A stretch of 64,000 nt of DNA, taken from contig OY741275.1 in assembly GCA_963514095.1 (NCBI GenBank), positions 26,858,628 through 26,922,627 on the forward strand. The letters run 5' to 3'. Position 1 is the stretch's first letter; every line of letters starts with the position of its first letter. Origin of the DNA: Eutrigla gurnardus. Lineage: Eukaryota; Chordata; Actinopteri; Perciformes; Triglidae. The notes under the pieces were generated by a model. It ran no database searches, had not been told where the DNA came from, and saw nothing but the letters and a program-made list of their open reading frames with translations. Position numbers and translations under genes: made by a program. This document shows positions 1 to 14,900 of this stretch, piece after piece.

Positions 1-418
1 CTATAAAGATGCCTAGAAGAAGGACAGTCTGAAGACTATAAAGATGCCTAGAAGAAGGACAGTCTGAAGACTATAAAGATGCGTAGATGAAGGACAGTCT
101 GAAGACTATAAAGATGCATAGATGAAGGACAGTCTGAAGACTATAAAGATGCGTAGACGAAGGACAAACAGTCTGAAGACTATAAAGATGCATAGACGAA
201 GGACAGTCTGAAGACTATAAAGATGCGTAGATGAAGGACAGTCTGAAGACTATAAAGATGCCTAGAAGAAGGACAGTCTGAAGACTATAAAGATGCCTAG
301 AAGAAGGACAGTCTGAAGACTATAAAGATGCGTAGATGAAGGACAGTCTGAAGACTATAAAGATGCATAGATGAAGGACAGTCTGAAGACTATAAAGATG
401 CATAGACGAAGGACAGAT
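1..418. repeat. 35-bp minisatellite, runs off the left edge
   Basis: About 12 copies of a 35-bp unit (ctataaagatgcctagaaga...), with variants cctag/cgtag/catag and agaagg/agatgg/agacgg. One copy has a 4-bp insertion. The true left boundary is outside the window. Confidence 0.95.
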
Positions 419-1316
419 TGTGGCATATGGAGTCACTGTTCAGGGTCCGGTGGATCCTGGAGATCGTGGTCTTCTTTTTGATGTGTGGTCCCAGGAATGC
501 TGCAAACTGGACCACCAACATCCTGAAGTCCACCTGGACCTGATCAGGATCTCAGCTCCCTTCGGAGACCATCACAACACCTCCCTCAACTCCTTTCCTA
601 GCGTTGTCAGAAACTGAGAACAACAGTCAGGTCTGCCGTGGACCTTTGAGTGGAGGTAAATGATAGAGGAGCTTCCAGCCTGGCTGCAGCGTTCTCTAAA
701 TACTGGACTCATTCCCCGAGTGATCGTCGTCATCAGTCCACCTTAAAGAAACATCTGAAAATGGGCCCCGGGTTGAAAAATAGCGACGTTACCCTTTAAG
801 GGATCGTCAAACGGTTCCACTTCATCCTGACGGAGACGTGAATGTTGGTCCTAAATGTCAAAGTGATCCGTCTGCTAGCTGCTGAGACCAAAACCCCCAC
901 ACATGTGAACCTGCTGGTGGCGCTAGAGTCATTTACTCAAAAACATTTATTACCTGACTTCTGCCCAGACTTTGGCTTTTTCAAATTAAATAATGCAAAA
1001 AAAAAAAAAAACTTTGACCGCCTCAAATCCATGTGGCTGCGGTTGCCAGGGCAACACGTGTTAAACAGGAGGTGACCGCAGGCGAGTCCATTCATCATCA
1101 CGTGTAGAGACGACCTCACCGTGACCTCTCATCTAGCAATCTCAGATTCACAGTAAAGTGGATTATGTTTAGAAATTGAGACAAAGAGGATTCATTTCAA
1201 AATACTCGCAGAGCAAAAAAACACAATCACATAATAGAAAATCACATTTTAGAAAACGTGTTTCTGCAAGCCTTTAGAAACATTAAGATAAAGAAAATGA
1301 CATGTTTCCGTCTCAG
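419..1316 (+). other. intron upstream of plus exon A
   Basis: No exon recognised. Contains a 14-bp A run near 998. No convincing coding similarity in any frame. Confidence 0.6.
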
Positions 1317-1423
1317 ATGAGCATCTGGTCTATCGGAGCTGGGACGGAGACGTCCTGATGGTCCACACACTTGGGAACCAGACCCAAATCCAGACCCAAG
1401 TCCTGCTGAAGAACACCACGTTT
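1317..1423 (+). CDS. plus-gene exon A
   Basis: Encodes (D)EHLVYRSWDGDVLMVHTL and ends in LLKNTTF, matching the DPP10 propeller start (DVVYKSENGHVIK...LENTTF). Acceptor is cgtctcag, donor is gtaagt; it begins after one base of a split codon and ends in phase 0. It is four codons longer than minus-gene exon A'. NQT and NTT are glycosylation sequons. Confidence 0.88.
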
Positions 1424-2879
1424 GTAAGTTGAAGTTTCCACTTCATTCACTTCACTGAACATTCAAAAGATAGATTTCAAAGAATATATCATGAATGTTA
1501 TGTCACTTATATGTGTTGCTTCTTACTTTTTTAGCATCATGTCTCATTGTTGCTACTTGCTCTTTCCTCAGCTCCGCTAAGGCCGCCTCTCGGTTCCCTG
1601 TCACTTTTTAGGGCTCTGTGTTGCATTACGACTACTAATTTGTGGTGAAGTATTGCTGAAGAGGAAAACTGGTTAAACTTCTCATTTCCATGTCTCGTTC
1701 TTCCCACAGGCAACCTTTAAGGCCTCGAAGTTTGCGGTTTCTCCGGATCTGAACTTCGTCCTCCTGGGATACGACGTCAAGCAGGTGACGACCTCATATT
1801 CTGGTCTCCTGTAGTCTGGTTTGGGTCCAGACCAGAGATCTACAGCTCCATATAAACATGTCTTCAGAGTCAGAGAGTTGAAGCTAACGGTGTTCCAGCG
1901 TGAGAAGGAACTAGAAACACTCGGAGACACGAGGTCCGGGTCCTCAGGTCTACCAGAGAGTCGGGGAAACAGAGAGCAGACCTGAATCTGTGGGGTTCTT
2001 ATTCAGATAGGCACGTCCTGATTGGCTGGCTAAGCTTAGTCAAATTGTCCGTGGGCGATTGGGGGTCCCATAGAGTCCAGCAGAGGGCGGAGCCACATAT
2101 GTAACACGTTTTCATAAATCTAACCAACCTAACATCGTGAAAGAAAAAGGTACGTTGATTTATTGAATTGTCATGGTATATTTTAAATGTTAGTATCATC
2201 GTTTCCTGTCTGGATTTATTTTTTTTGTTGATTTTATCCTCTCTTTATTATTAGTTGGATCAAGTCATTGTTTGCTTGGTCTTTTTGTGGGATTTAAAAG
2301 AAATCCAGAGTGTATTTCCAGAGAGTGTCGTCTCTGAGACATGACAGTGAATGTAACATCTGATGTCTCTGTGTGACGCTGGACATGTCTTCATGTCCGT
2401 CCACGTAAGGAAGTCCTCCTCCTGGTAAACAGCTGTAGACCAGCTGAGCCTTCATTCATTCCAAGAGAAGCTGCCTGAAGCTGAAGAGCAGAATGTTGTG
2501 ATTGATAAGGACGATTAGAGGTCCAAACATTAAAAACAGACACTAATCTGAATTATTAACGGGTGTCGAGTGTCAAACTCTTTATTTTCTCTCAGTGAAA
2601 CGTAACGATCATTCTGTTTTATTCTGATCAGCAGCTCCTCGTGGAGGAGAGTTCAGGAAAACACTGCAGCGGTTTGGCTGCTGTAACCCTGGTTTCTAGA
2701 ATCAGATAGCAGGTTTCTATCCTTACATTCAACATCTTGAAATTGGTATTTGCTCCCATAAAAATAAAAAAGCCTGCTGCGTATTATTCATAGTGTTCAT
2801 ACGACCTCCATCTGCCTGAGACAGATAATAAAAAACTAACTTTTCCACGACTGCAGCAGAATCTCACAATGACGACGCA

Positions 2880-2917
<38 letters not shown>

Positions 2918-5900
2918 TCAACACCACATTAAATGGTCATTGTTTGCTTTTGTGCCGTTTGACAGCAGCAAGGCATGCTGGGAGTGCGCGGGGCTCGGAG
3001 TGCTGATCCAGGTTTGTGTGATCGGTGTGTTTCTGCTCTAGAAGCTGCACAGATTCGGCAGGTTAGGAGGTTTAGTGGAAACCATCAAGGTTTGGGTTGA
3101 GTCGTGGTTCAGATGGGACATGAACAGCAGTCTCCCGCATGAAAGTCCTGTGTTTTCAGACTTCATGGACTCAAACAGTGTTGTAGTTATGACGTTGAAA
3201 TTAAACATCTTAATTCATCACGAAACGTCCGTGTTTTTGGAGTGAAATCATTTCTTTGATTTGAAGACGGTTTATAAAGATGTTGAAGTGAAGATCCCAA
3301 CGGAGTTTAGATCGACACCATGTTGGTTATTCCGGGTTCAGGATGCGTTTAGTTCTCCAACATGAGAAAGGATCCCAATTCACTTTCCATTCATATTGTT
3401 TTCACGCTGAGCTTGAATACAATCATATGGTGACTATTTCAAAAAGAGCCGTTTGGATACTTGGTACTGGTTCTACTGGTTCTGGTTGTGGAAGTAGTCG
3501 GTGCCAAGCAAACACCTGATTTAGACTCTTCCTCCCTGTGCAAATGTAGCTGTTATTATTGTATGTGAAGGTCTGTGTGTGTTGTTATTGCATAGAGGTC
3601 ACATGAATGAGAGTAAAATGAAACATCATTAGTCCGTCTGCTAAGACTACAACCGTTGAAGGATTTGGTTTGGAGCCAAAAAGCCATTTTCATTTCCTTC
3701 TGTGCGGATTTCTGATTTATGGGTTTGATTCCTGTTTAAAGCGTTTCATGCAGTTTAATGTAATTGCTGACGCGTGAACACAACGTTGACCCCAGTCTGT
3801 CGGTCTGGAAGCTGAATCTGGGAGGAGAGGATTATCAGACACAATGTGGATGAAACGGGTGGAATGGGATGGATGAGAGTGGAATTCAGATAAATCATTA
3901 GTATTATTATTATTATTATAATGATTTGTGATTGTGAGATCAGACTGCTGCATTTTAGAAACAAAAGTAACTTAATATAATACATTAACGGTTATGACTT
4001 CATATTCTAGTCACACACAACACTTTGTGGAAAACTGCCATGAAGTTGGATTCCAGGTGTTTCTGTCGTCTGTCGTCGTGCATTTATTGTGAAACACCCG
4101 ACGGCCTCCAACGACTCACAGTCTCCACTTTTATGAGCTGCGTCGAAAATGTGCAGCTTTCGTCTGATTTCACTCAGAGTTTGGCCAACAGAGTGATCAT
4201 CCTTTAGTTTGAGGAGCTGCCAAATTTAGGCGAGGCAAAGAAAACAGCTTTGAACGGCAACAACAACAACATGTCCTGTTTGACAGATCCCATTTTTTAG
4301 ATTTGTTAAAAAAACACGATGTCTTGTGTCTTTCGACAAATGTTCTTATTGTGCGTCACTTTGGACAAAAGCCTCTCGAATACCTGAAATCTAAACAAAT
4401 GTAAACCTAAAGGAAACACGAGGAGACAACCGGGGAAGAAACAACGTTCTCATGGTCTCAATAAATAAGAACTTCTTGATATGTCCGTATGTGTGCAGGG
4501 TTGGTACGGGTGCTGGGAATCCTTGAAAACTCTTGCATTTTAGTGTGGTGTTTTCCAGGTTTGAAAAGTGCTTGAATTTGACTGAGGAGAAGCTGTAGGA
4601 ACATCTCTGTGATTCCAGCTCTACGTTCTCTAATGAGATCGTTGCTCAGAGAGAAGTCTAATAAAACACAGGTTCAACTAGAACAGATTCTAAACCCATC
4701 AGAGACCAGCAGAGACCCAGAGACTGTCAGAGACCAGCAGAGACTGTTAGAGACCAGCAGAGAGTCAGAGAGTGCGACCACGCATGGACAGAACAACCAG
4801 GTGAAGAGCTTTAATAGAGGTGATGATGTCATGATGCTCAGGTGTGTCTCGTCAGGTGCTGAGCAGGAGCCGGAGTAGCCACGCCCACCTGAGTAGCCAC
4901 GCCCACCTGACGGGAGAGCCATTTTACATGTTAACGTCCCCCTACATCCATGTATCCATCCGTCATGTGTTTCATGTAAACAACCGTCTCCGTGGTAACG
5001 GGAGGTCGGATATTTTACGGTGTTTGGATAGAAGGAACTTAACAGCTTCATACATCACACATCGGACACTTCTTGGCTGGAAAAACTGGATTTATTTGAA
5101 ATATGCCGGATACTTATGAAGCACTTATTTACACACGAGATACATTATACATTTGTAATCTGCTAATGGGGACATAATCTTTTTGCCTTATGCCGACTAA
5201 TATATTATGTTGAAGTGTGAACGTTCACACGTTCATGTTCTTTTATTTCTGAGAACGTCACAATGTTTGGACGGTTTTCTTAAAGGGCCGGTGTGCAGCG
5301 TTTCAGAGGCTCCGTTAGAATATAATATTTATATCACACTACAAAAAGACAAATGTGGAGTGTTAGAAAATACTAAACAATACAGATAAATGAGGGGAAG
5401 ACTAAATCCAGCAGACAACGAGTCCCAGGTGAGACTCATCAGGACAGGTGAGTCATCAATCAGGAAGTCAAGACACCTGAAATGGGAGCTGACAACAGGG
5501 AACAGGAAATAACAAAATAAAACAGGAAATGAAACACAAAAACACAACAAACCCACAATACTAGAACAAATCTTAAGAAGCAGACATGACCATTAACAAC
5601 TTCATTAGTGATTTACTTTAATATTTGTATCTTTATATCTACTGTTTCTATTAGTATTGTTAATGCTTATTATTTGTATTATAAACTCGTCGTCATTGAA
5701 AATGAGGGAAACCTCAATGTCTTACGAGTATAAATAAAGGTTTGATGATTAAATAACCTGTAACTAAGATTCCACCATGTTGCTATGGTAACCCAGAAGG
5801 GACAAACCAAACAGTGGATCCTTTTGTATTTTACATTACCTGGAGTGCAAAACCGTGGTCCCAGCAGCGGTCACATGACTTCCAGAGTCGTGACATCATG

Positions 5901-8900
5901 CCGTGGATGGCCTCTGAGCGTTGCCATGGTTTCCTTGAGTCTTGGAAGGGGAGGAGTGAACAGATCTAGATGTCATTAAATCCTACCGTGCTGTCCCTTT
6001 AAGTAAAAGTATGCTAATGATGGTACACAACGCTTCACTGCAAAGTACTTCACTGATATTATCACCTAAATGTACTGTGTAAAGTACTAAACGTATATAG
6101 TAAATGTTCCCCGTCTGTTTAACAAGAGATCAGATTTGTGTCCAGACGTGGCCGACCTGTCTGCTCTTGTTGCTATGGCAACGGCGTCAGTGACACATTT
6201 TCACACCGGACCTGTCATTCCACCTCCAAATGTGGTCTGGACCTGATTTCCAGGATCACATTTCATGTGTCCAGACTTTTCTAAAACCAACGTGGACACA
6301 ATCTTAGCTGAAGGTCGAATGGAAGGTCGTCTGCTGGGGAATTCTCTCCTATCTTCCTGGAAGTCGTTATTTAGATTTCTTTCTGCAGCATCAGGAATAA
6401 TCGCCCTGACCAGTAACTCCGTGTCCTCCCCGGTAATCTCACCGCTGCTGAGGAATGAGATCCCAGCAGCAGAGATAAGGGGCCGGGACCCCGAGGCATG
6501 GATCTACAGATCATAATACTCCTCTTTTAACAGCCAAATACCTCAAAGATGAAAAAATAACACAAAATACAGCAGCTAAAACTAAAGACACCGGTTGGTA
6601 CGGTGCTGGAAATCCTTGAAAACACTTGAATGTTAGTGTGATGTTTTCAAGGTTTGAAAAGTGCTTGGATGTAGAATAAAGGTCTTGAAATGTGTGTTGT
6701 ATGTGATGACATCTATGATAGAACAGAGAAAAGAAGATCTCCATATCTGAGGGACTGAAAACAGCATTTTCTGACATTTCTTTATGAAAAATGACTTTTG
6801 ATGATGAACAGATGATGAAAATAGTTGGTGATTATATTTCTGTGGATCTGTTAGTGGAATTAGTTTTCCTTTCATTTGTGGTCCTTCTGTAAAAAGCTGT
6901 CTCCAAACATCATGTTGGTTGTTTAGAGGACAATAACATCTCATTTAATGTGATGAACAAGTGACATAATAAGTAGACTGAATACTGACCATTGGATTGG
7001 TACAAAGATGGAGTTTACCACAGCTGGAAGGGGCTGGAAAAGCATGGAAATGCACCTTGAATGCTTGGAGATGCACCTGGAAACGCTTGGAAAGTGCTTG
7101 AATTTGACTTGGAGAAGGTGGAGGAATTCACAGCTTCTCAGTGTTTACTGTTCATGCATTATGTATTCTGCACATTCCCACAATGCATTTGTGCTGATGT
7201 GCTGAAATGAATCATCGCTTCATGTGAATGTTATTATGGCCCTCCGGCTCCCGTCTCACTACAGACACATCCGTTTACACACAGTACATATCATATACAC
7301 ACATTAAAGCAGTCACTTATGGTAATACTAATAATAACACACAGGGGTACATTCTGTGATAATCCTCTTTATTGAGCCTCACATTAATGCAGATGAACAC
7401 ATTAACATACAGAGGGGGATCATCAAAGTCTGAAATCAACATTAATATGATGACATTTGGATTAATGGTTATTTTCGGCACTTCATTCTAATATGTAGAT
7501 ACAACTCATTGAATCAGTGCATTAATTCCCCCAATGAGGCCTCATTTCAAAAGTCATCTTAGTAGCTAACTAGCATTGGTAGCGTGGTAGAGACCTGTCA
7601 ATCAGCAGGTAAGCCCCGCCCCTAAAGCATCCCCTGCTTTCTGGTCTGGTGGACTCTAAATGGACCATAATGTACTAAATGAACATCATGCTGGATTGAA
7701 GAAGACTTGAAACTAGAGATTGAGACCATAAACTCATGTTTACAATGTTTACTGAGATAATACATCAAGAGAGAAGTAGGACCATTTTCTCATAGACTTC
7801 TATACAACCAGAGAGGAGTCGCCCCCTGGTGGCCAGCAGAGAGAAGTAGGACCATTTTCTCATAGACTTCTATACAACCAGAGAGGAGTCGCCCCCTGGT
7901 GGCCAGCAGAGAGAAGTAGGACCATTTTCTCATAGACTTCTATACAACCAGAGAGGAGTCGCCCCCTGGTGGCCAGCAGAGAGAAGTAGGACCATTTTCT
8001 CATAGACTTCTATACAACCAGAGAGGAGTCGCCCCCTGGTGGTCAGCAGAGAGAAGTAGGACCATTTTCTCATAGACTTCTATACAACCAGAGAGGAGTC
8101 GCCCCCTGGTGGCCAGCAGAGAGAAGTAGGACCATTTTCTCATAGACTTCTATACATCCAGAGAGGAGTCGCCCCCTGGTGGCCAGCAGAGAGGATAAGA
8201 GTTTAAGGCACTTCAGTCCTGGCTTCACTTTTCACACCCGGAGGAATGGTATCACCTACATTACAACAATTATAGCTTGAAATGTATTCCAAAAAATGGC
8301 TGTGAATGGCTTTTTAATATGAACTCATGAGAGAATATGAAGTAAGGAGCGTGTTTATCGTCTCCTGTTTAAAATCAGAATTCTGCTCTATTGTCTGTAT
8401 TCATTCAGCTTGTTCCAAATGTCAGAGCACCAGCCTGACTACATGTCTATCATCATATATTAATATTCAATATGGTTGTATTGTTTCACAGATTATCAGT
8501 GTTTCTTTTAAACAGCATCAGTACCTGAGATGTAAGTAAATCACTGATTAAGTGTCAGCTTTGTGGTGTTTAAATATACAGGTGGCAAAAAGACAAATAT
8601 TCAGTGTCGTTGGCTGTTGAGGTCTGAGTCCTCCTCAGTGGGCAAAGAGCAAACATCTGTAAGCACTAATATGGAAAATGTGTTTTGTTTATTGTGTTGA
8701 AGGTCTACCAGCACTCGTTCCTGGCTTCGTACCTGATCTACAACCTCTACACACGGTGAGCAGACAAAGAGGGTGTAGCAGCTCTTCTGCCCCTCCCTCC
8801 CAAAAAGCCCAGTCTGCTCTGATTGGCCAGCCAGATAACAGTGTTGTTCTTGAACCCCTCTTCCTTTAGAAGTAGGCAGATATTAGGAGGAGCAGAGTCT

Positions 8901-11900
8901 CTGTGGGGGACAGGAAGTCCCTTTGGACCTGGACTTCAGGCTTCGACTCTCTGGAGACGTTTTACATGAACAACAAGAAGATAAACATAATAGATCCTCT
9001 TTAAAACTCCTCACCACAGACCTTCCCTGATGAAAGCATGTCTTTATTCTTAAGTGTTCATAGAGTTCTCACCAGATCAATAACAGTCGAGAAAAATGAA
9101 ACCCAAATAGGTTTCAGTCTCCTGAACACATTATTTGAGCTTTGACCCAACGCTGACTGTTGTTTCTGTCTTTGCATCTTTGTGTGTGGTCTCTGCCTCA
9201 GAGAGGTGCGGGAGCTGAACCCTCCGGAGGTCTCGGACTCAGTCCTCCAGTATGCCTCGTGGGGCGTTCAAGGTCAGCAGCTGGTGAGTCAAATAAACAG
9301 CAGCTCAGTCCAATTAACAAGGACCCATCCTCCACTTTCATCTTAGTTAATGTGAATAACGTGACTAATAATGTGAATACAAGCCAACGTACTTAGAGTG
9401 AGAAACCCCAACATGCATCTCCTCCTAAACCGAAGCCATGAAACTTTATGAAACTTCATCTCTGGACATCAGTAAGCATGCATGAATAATATGAACAATA
9501 CTGTGAAAATGCACAAATGGTCCAGGAGAAATCTTTTTCCTCACACCAGAAGAGAACCAGGTGGACTCTGGACCCCCATCCTGTTAACTCTTTGGTGTGG
9601 CGTTGACTGTGACGGGCCCTTGACCTGTGACCCCTGTCGTTCTCCTCGTGCTTCCTTCTCGCTGGCTGTGAAGCCTCCGATCTCAGACGTCTTCTCCTCC
9701 CGCCTCCGTGAGAAGCATCATCCCGACTCTCTGGTGTTAAATGTGCCAGACGGCTTTCAGGCTCACGCCTAAGGGGGCGCTATCATCGGATCTTCTGTTT
9801 ACTGGGCTGCACTGGGACCACGATGACTCATCATTTTCCGACCCAGTCTGCAGCATCAGCAGCGTCGTGTAGAGAGGATCGTGTTTTTGATCCACACATG
9901 GTGTTCCCCGTCGTGATCTGGTGGATTTGGTCTTGTTGTGGACCTGAATGGGATCAGAGATGTTCCTACACTCATAGAACCTGGAGTTACATAACTAACC
10001 ATTCCTTTCTTCAAGAATTAGACAGGAAGGACAGGAAATTAACGAGCAGCGCTGTCGATTGTTCACTAATGATTAAAGTCAAACTCAACCATTAGGAAGT
10101 TCCATCTTCAATTTGCTGCTTTCTCCTCTTTTTTATGTCTTCAGGTCCTTATATGGGTTTTGGAGCTTTTTGTCCAAACAAGCAATTCAAATATGTCAGT
10201 GTGGGTTCTGATGTTGATTTTTCATTAGTTTCTGCTGTTTTAGAGACGAGACATTTAATCAAATCATTGAGGAGAATAGAAGGTGATTGAAGAGGGTGAA
10301 CGCTGGAAACAATGTCTGGTATAATACTAACGTGTAATAATACCGGCTCCGAGGGAAACGCTCATCAACACGTTGTCTTTGAGTGGAGAGGAAACATGAA
10401 CGCCATTTAAACCAAACAATGACTCCAGAGAGAAGCTGCTGCTGCAGCTGGACGGCGCCTCGGTGGCCAGCGGGGCTCTGCCTGTGAGCGATGCCGCCGC
10501 CGCCGCCGTGCAGCCGATTACACACAGAATAATCACGCCATTATTTTCTCCGGTGCGACAAGGAAAGTAATTAACTCTGTGATAGTGTATTTATCTGAGT
10601 CCACCTGATCTCAGAGCAGCCCTGCAGCAGCGAGCCACACCGCTAATGATGGCGTTCCATTATTCACCGGCGTCTTCGTCATCACAGGAGAAGTGTTCTT
10701 ATCAAACGAGCAGGTTCTCCCTGTGAGGTCACTCTCCAGGTTCTCACTTTGTTCATATTCTCTGTTGAAACATTAAAAACATAAAAGGTGGCCGGTCCCT
10801 CTGCAGAGCGTTGTTTCACACAAAAAGGTGTTTTCTACATGCTGCGTTCACTCAGATTAATTGTTGTTTTGTCAAACAGATATTCTGTCTTTGTCCCACA
10901 GATCTACATATTTGAAAACAACATTTACTACCAGACGGATGTTCAGAGCAGCTCATGGAGGCTCACGTCTTCTGGACAGGAAGGGATCGTCTTCAACGGC
11001 ATCACAGACTGGCTGTACGAGGGTGAGACGGGCGAGGACTCAGACCCATTAGTTCACGCAACAGAAGTCCAATGAGATGCAAGAACATCAACCGCAAAAG
11101 ATCCCAAATGCAAGCTAAACAAATTGGGTCAAAACACGGGACTTTCACCCAGGAGACCAGAGTTTGTGTCCCATGTGAAACCCCAGATATCTCCCAGCTC
11201 ACACGACCTGATTGCTCCTCTGTTTGTGTTTTTTTCCCCAGAGGAGGTATTGCACAGCCAGGTGGCGCACTGGTGGTCACCTGACAGCTCCAGACTGGCC
11301 TACCTCACCATCAACGACTCCCTGGTTCCCAACATGCTGCTGCCCCGCCTCACCGGCTCCCTCTACCCCCGAGGGACCGAGTACCCGTACCCAAAGGTAC
11401 CACTGTTTATACATATATATATGTAGTATAATGTTACTGCTTTGATTTGGGCTCATTGTTGGTACAGAATGCAGATTATTCCAGTAAACACCGTATCAGT
11501 AGAAAAACACCAACACAGCTGTTAGCTCGTCTTGCTAGCTAGCTTGCTTAGCTTGATACGTCACCAAGATGGTCGTCTCGTTAGCTACCTAGCTAGCTAG
11601 TTAGCTAGCTCCACACTTGCCTCACTGTTGGTGGAAAATCTTCTTCTGGTACTTCAGCAACTATCCTGTGTTATCTTGCAAAGTTATCTTTTGATTGTTT
11701 GACAAGCATCCGATAAATCATGGCACCAGACAAACAGGATAAAAAACTAAAATACAATACATATTTTTCCCAAATAAGGTCCCACGAGGAACCAAGACTT
11801 CTAGAGTCCACTTTAAACCTGCAGCTACAAACCGGCGCCATGAATAAAACAACACGTCGGTGAAGCCGGCTCCTGTTTGCTTCGTGCCCCGGTGGCGTCC

Positions 11901-14900
11901 TGTCACTGGGAGTCATGGGAATGTGACAAGCTTTAGTGGAGGCCGCGTTAACACGCCACCCTCTGAAGGAGGACGTTTAGCATATCAAACGCCTCTCAGA
12001 TGAGAGACAGAGAGAGGGGGGTTGTGGGAAAGCGGTGGAACGAGGGTCGGGGGGTAAAGGGGTATCCTGACTTGTGGGTTCGAACCCGGAGATGGGAGGA
12101 CGGGGATTTTAGTATCAGGAGGCGTCTAATTGTGATTGTAAATGAAGCGCTGCACTTTATGTCAGCCTTGCCCACACACACACGCACACACACACACACA
12201 CACGCACACACACACACACAGGGGAAGTGTACTAGGTGAAACTTTGAACGTTTGAACGCCGTGGGACTGAAGGAAGCAGAGATTTAATTGCCTTCCGTTT
12301 GTCTACGAGGACACCGACACCGTCTCGCTGCCTGGCGGTCGTCCTCCTGCTCCGGTCATCGGGGTGATAAACCTCTCAGTCAGCCAATACACAGTCAGAG
12401 AATTACCCTCTGGGGTATTTCTCCACGGGCATCATGTGTGTGGATTCAGAGAAATACCTCATTACTGTTAGAATCACAGATTCAGAGTCGAGGCCCCGCT
12501 GTTGTGTATACACATCGTTTAAATGGGCCCAGAGGGTCTGCAGCTCTGTGAAGCTGCTTAACACAAACAAACATAGGACTTTCACCCCGGTGACTGCTCT
12601 TTCTGAAGCCTTCACCTAACTATGTAGGGTTTTTTTTTTAAAACATACTGAATTGCGAACCAACCAGGGTACCAAAGTTATTGAGATTCACTCTGATGAG
12701 GTCATGAATACCATAAACCCGACCAAACATCAAACACAGAGATGGAGTGGGAAGATTTCCCTTCATGCAGACTAACCAGCTCTAGGTTTAGACTCGGACT
12801 TAGGGCCGGCGTTTGATCTAGAAACACAGTTTGTTCTCCAAACATCGGACCATACCATGGTGTTGTTATCAGAGGAGTGCATCAGGGTTGATTCATTCAT
12901 TTATTCCCTTCAGATGGGACAAACCAACCCCAGCGTCAGACTCAACGTCGTGGCCCTGGACGGCAGCTCTCTCACCACGGAGCTCAGATCTCCAGACAGT
13001 TTTGAAAAGAGGTCTGATTTTCACTCATAATGATGATAATAATCATGTGTTTTATTATTGGCTCCCTGCTCACCGTTTCCTGTTTGTTTCCTCTAGCGAG
13101 TACTACATCACCATGGTGACGTGGGTGACCCGGGACCGGCTGAGCGTGCGTTGGGTGAATCGAGCTCAGAACACGTCGATCCTCTCGCTGTGTGACGTCA
13201 CGACGAGCGTCTGCGTCAAGGTCAGGAAGTCAGAATTCTGTAGTCCACAACGCTGAACGCGTAGACCTGTACTCGTGTGCTGACTTGATCTCTCCGACTC
13301 AGAAACACGTGGCGACGTCAGAGAAGTGGCTCGACCGCCAGGTGAGCGCGTCGCTATGGAGGGCCTTCATCATCATCTTCATCATCATCATCATCTTCAT
13401 CATCATTATTAAGCCTCCATGCCGTTGACTCTATGTAAGAAGATGTTTGTGTCAATTAGAAATGAAGGCCTGTTTGAAATAAAGGTCTCTTAGTGCAGTT
13501 GGAATAGAGCAGAGATCTTCAACATTTTTTTCTTCCAAAAATGTAAATATGTCCAAAAATCCACCTTAACATGAATACAACCTATAATAAGCAAATATAA
13601 ATGTGCCTGTTTGTTTAATATTATGTTGAGAAATTATGATAAAATAGAATTAAAATTTGAATCTGTCAACAATTATTATTTTACTGGCTTAGCATTGTAT
13701 CCATCCATCATTACACAGTACTGTTATGCATGGAACTACAGGCTGCACTACACATTATTATTGTTTAATAAGGAACATTATGTGATATGTAATTGGGGGT
13801 CCCTCCACCGGGTCTCTCTAGGCCTTGGTGGGTCCCTCTGAAAACGCTGAAGACCTCTGGTCTAGAGGACAGAATAGTTATAACTAGTGTGCATGTTTGC
13901 TGTTGTTTCCCAGAACGAGGAGCCCGTGTTTTCCGAGGACTGCACCACATTCTTCATCACCATGCCGTTAAAACACGGCAGTCTGGGGACCTTCAACCAC
14001 ATCACCATGATCTCCAACCAAGTACAACCCTCACATTATGATCAATACATTAAGTCAGCAGAGTTTAGTGTTGAAATTAAACTTCTTGTCCCTCTTCTTC
14101 ACATGATTCCATTTTGAAGTTGTACATTATTCTCCGTAGACGTTTCGTGAAGCTGAACACGTTGAGGGAGTACGGTAGGTGAGCTGGAGGTCGGTTCAGA
14201 TCCCCTCAGCTACTGGAGATAATAAGTGAAAGAAAAGTTTTTAGATTGAAAGGCGAATTTATTCAAAGTTCAGTGGCAAAGTGCTTCACGAAACAAAAAA
14301 GTGCAAAAGAAACACATTATAAAAGGGACATGAATGAAAAACATAATTAAAGAGAGCCAAGAGAATAAAAATAACAAGCTAAAACAGAATAGGTACAAAA
14401 GAATAAAAGGCACAGAACAGTGTAAGAAATGACTAATTATTAATTTAATAAAAGGCAGAAGAAAGACTTCATTGTTGAGAGTTGAAGCTGACCTCCAGTT
14501 TTCTGAGAGGTTGTTCAAGATATTTGCAGCATAAAACCTGAACTCTGCTGCTCCGGGTTTAGTTCTGACTCTGGAGACAGAAAGCAGACCCGGACCAGAC
14601 CTGAACTACACCTGAACTACACCTGAACTACACCTGAACTAGACCACCTGAGGAGTCTGGATGGCTCATAGTATAGCAGAAGATCAAACATTTCTTTTTT
14701 TTAAAATCAATTCTTTAAGCGACAGGAAGCCGGTGTAAAGAACTCGGACCTGGACTGACGTGATCCACTTTCTTGGTCTTGATTTAGTAGTGAGACCCGT
14801 GAAGACCCCATTACAGTAGTCGAGTCTACTGAAGATCCAAATCCACCACAGACACACATCCTTTAATCCTCTGTATATTCTGGAGCTGATAGCAGGATTC

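Larger units (their letters stand above)
1785..8702 (+). other. large intron B-C of the plus gene
   Basis: 6.9 kb without recognisable coding sequence. Holds (CA)17 at 2881-2915, diverged copies of dispersed elements at 4498, 5400, 6594 and 7030, and a repeat element with 70-bp tandem units at 7591-8216. Confidence 0.75.

Noticed and set aside
12060..12110. tRNA or tRNA-derived SINE (gggttcgaacccgg resembles a B box)
   Set aside because: No A box at the right distance and no cloverleaf pairing could be found; a lone 11-base match is weak evidence.
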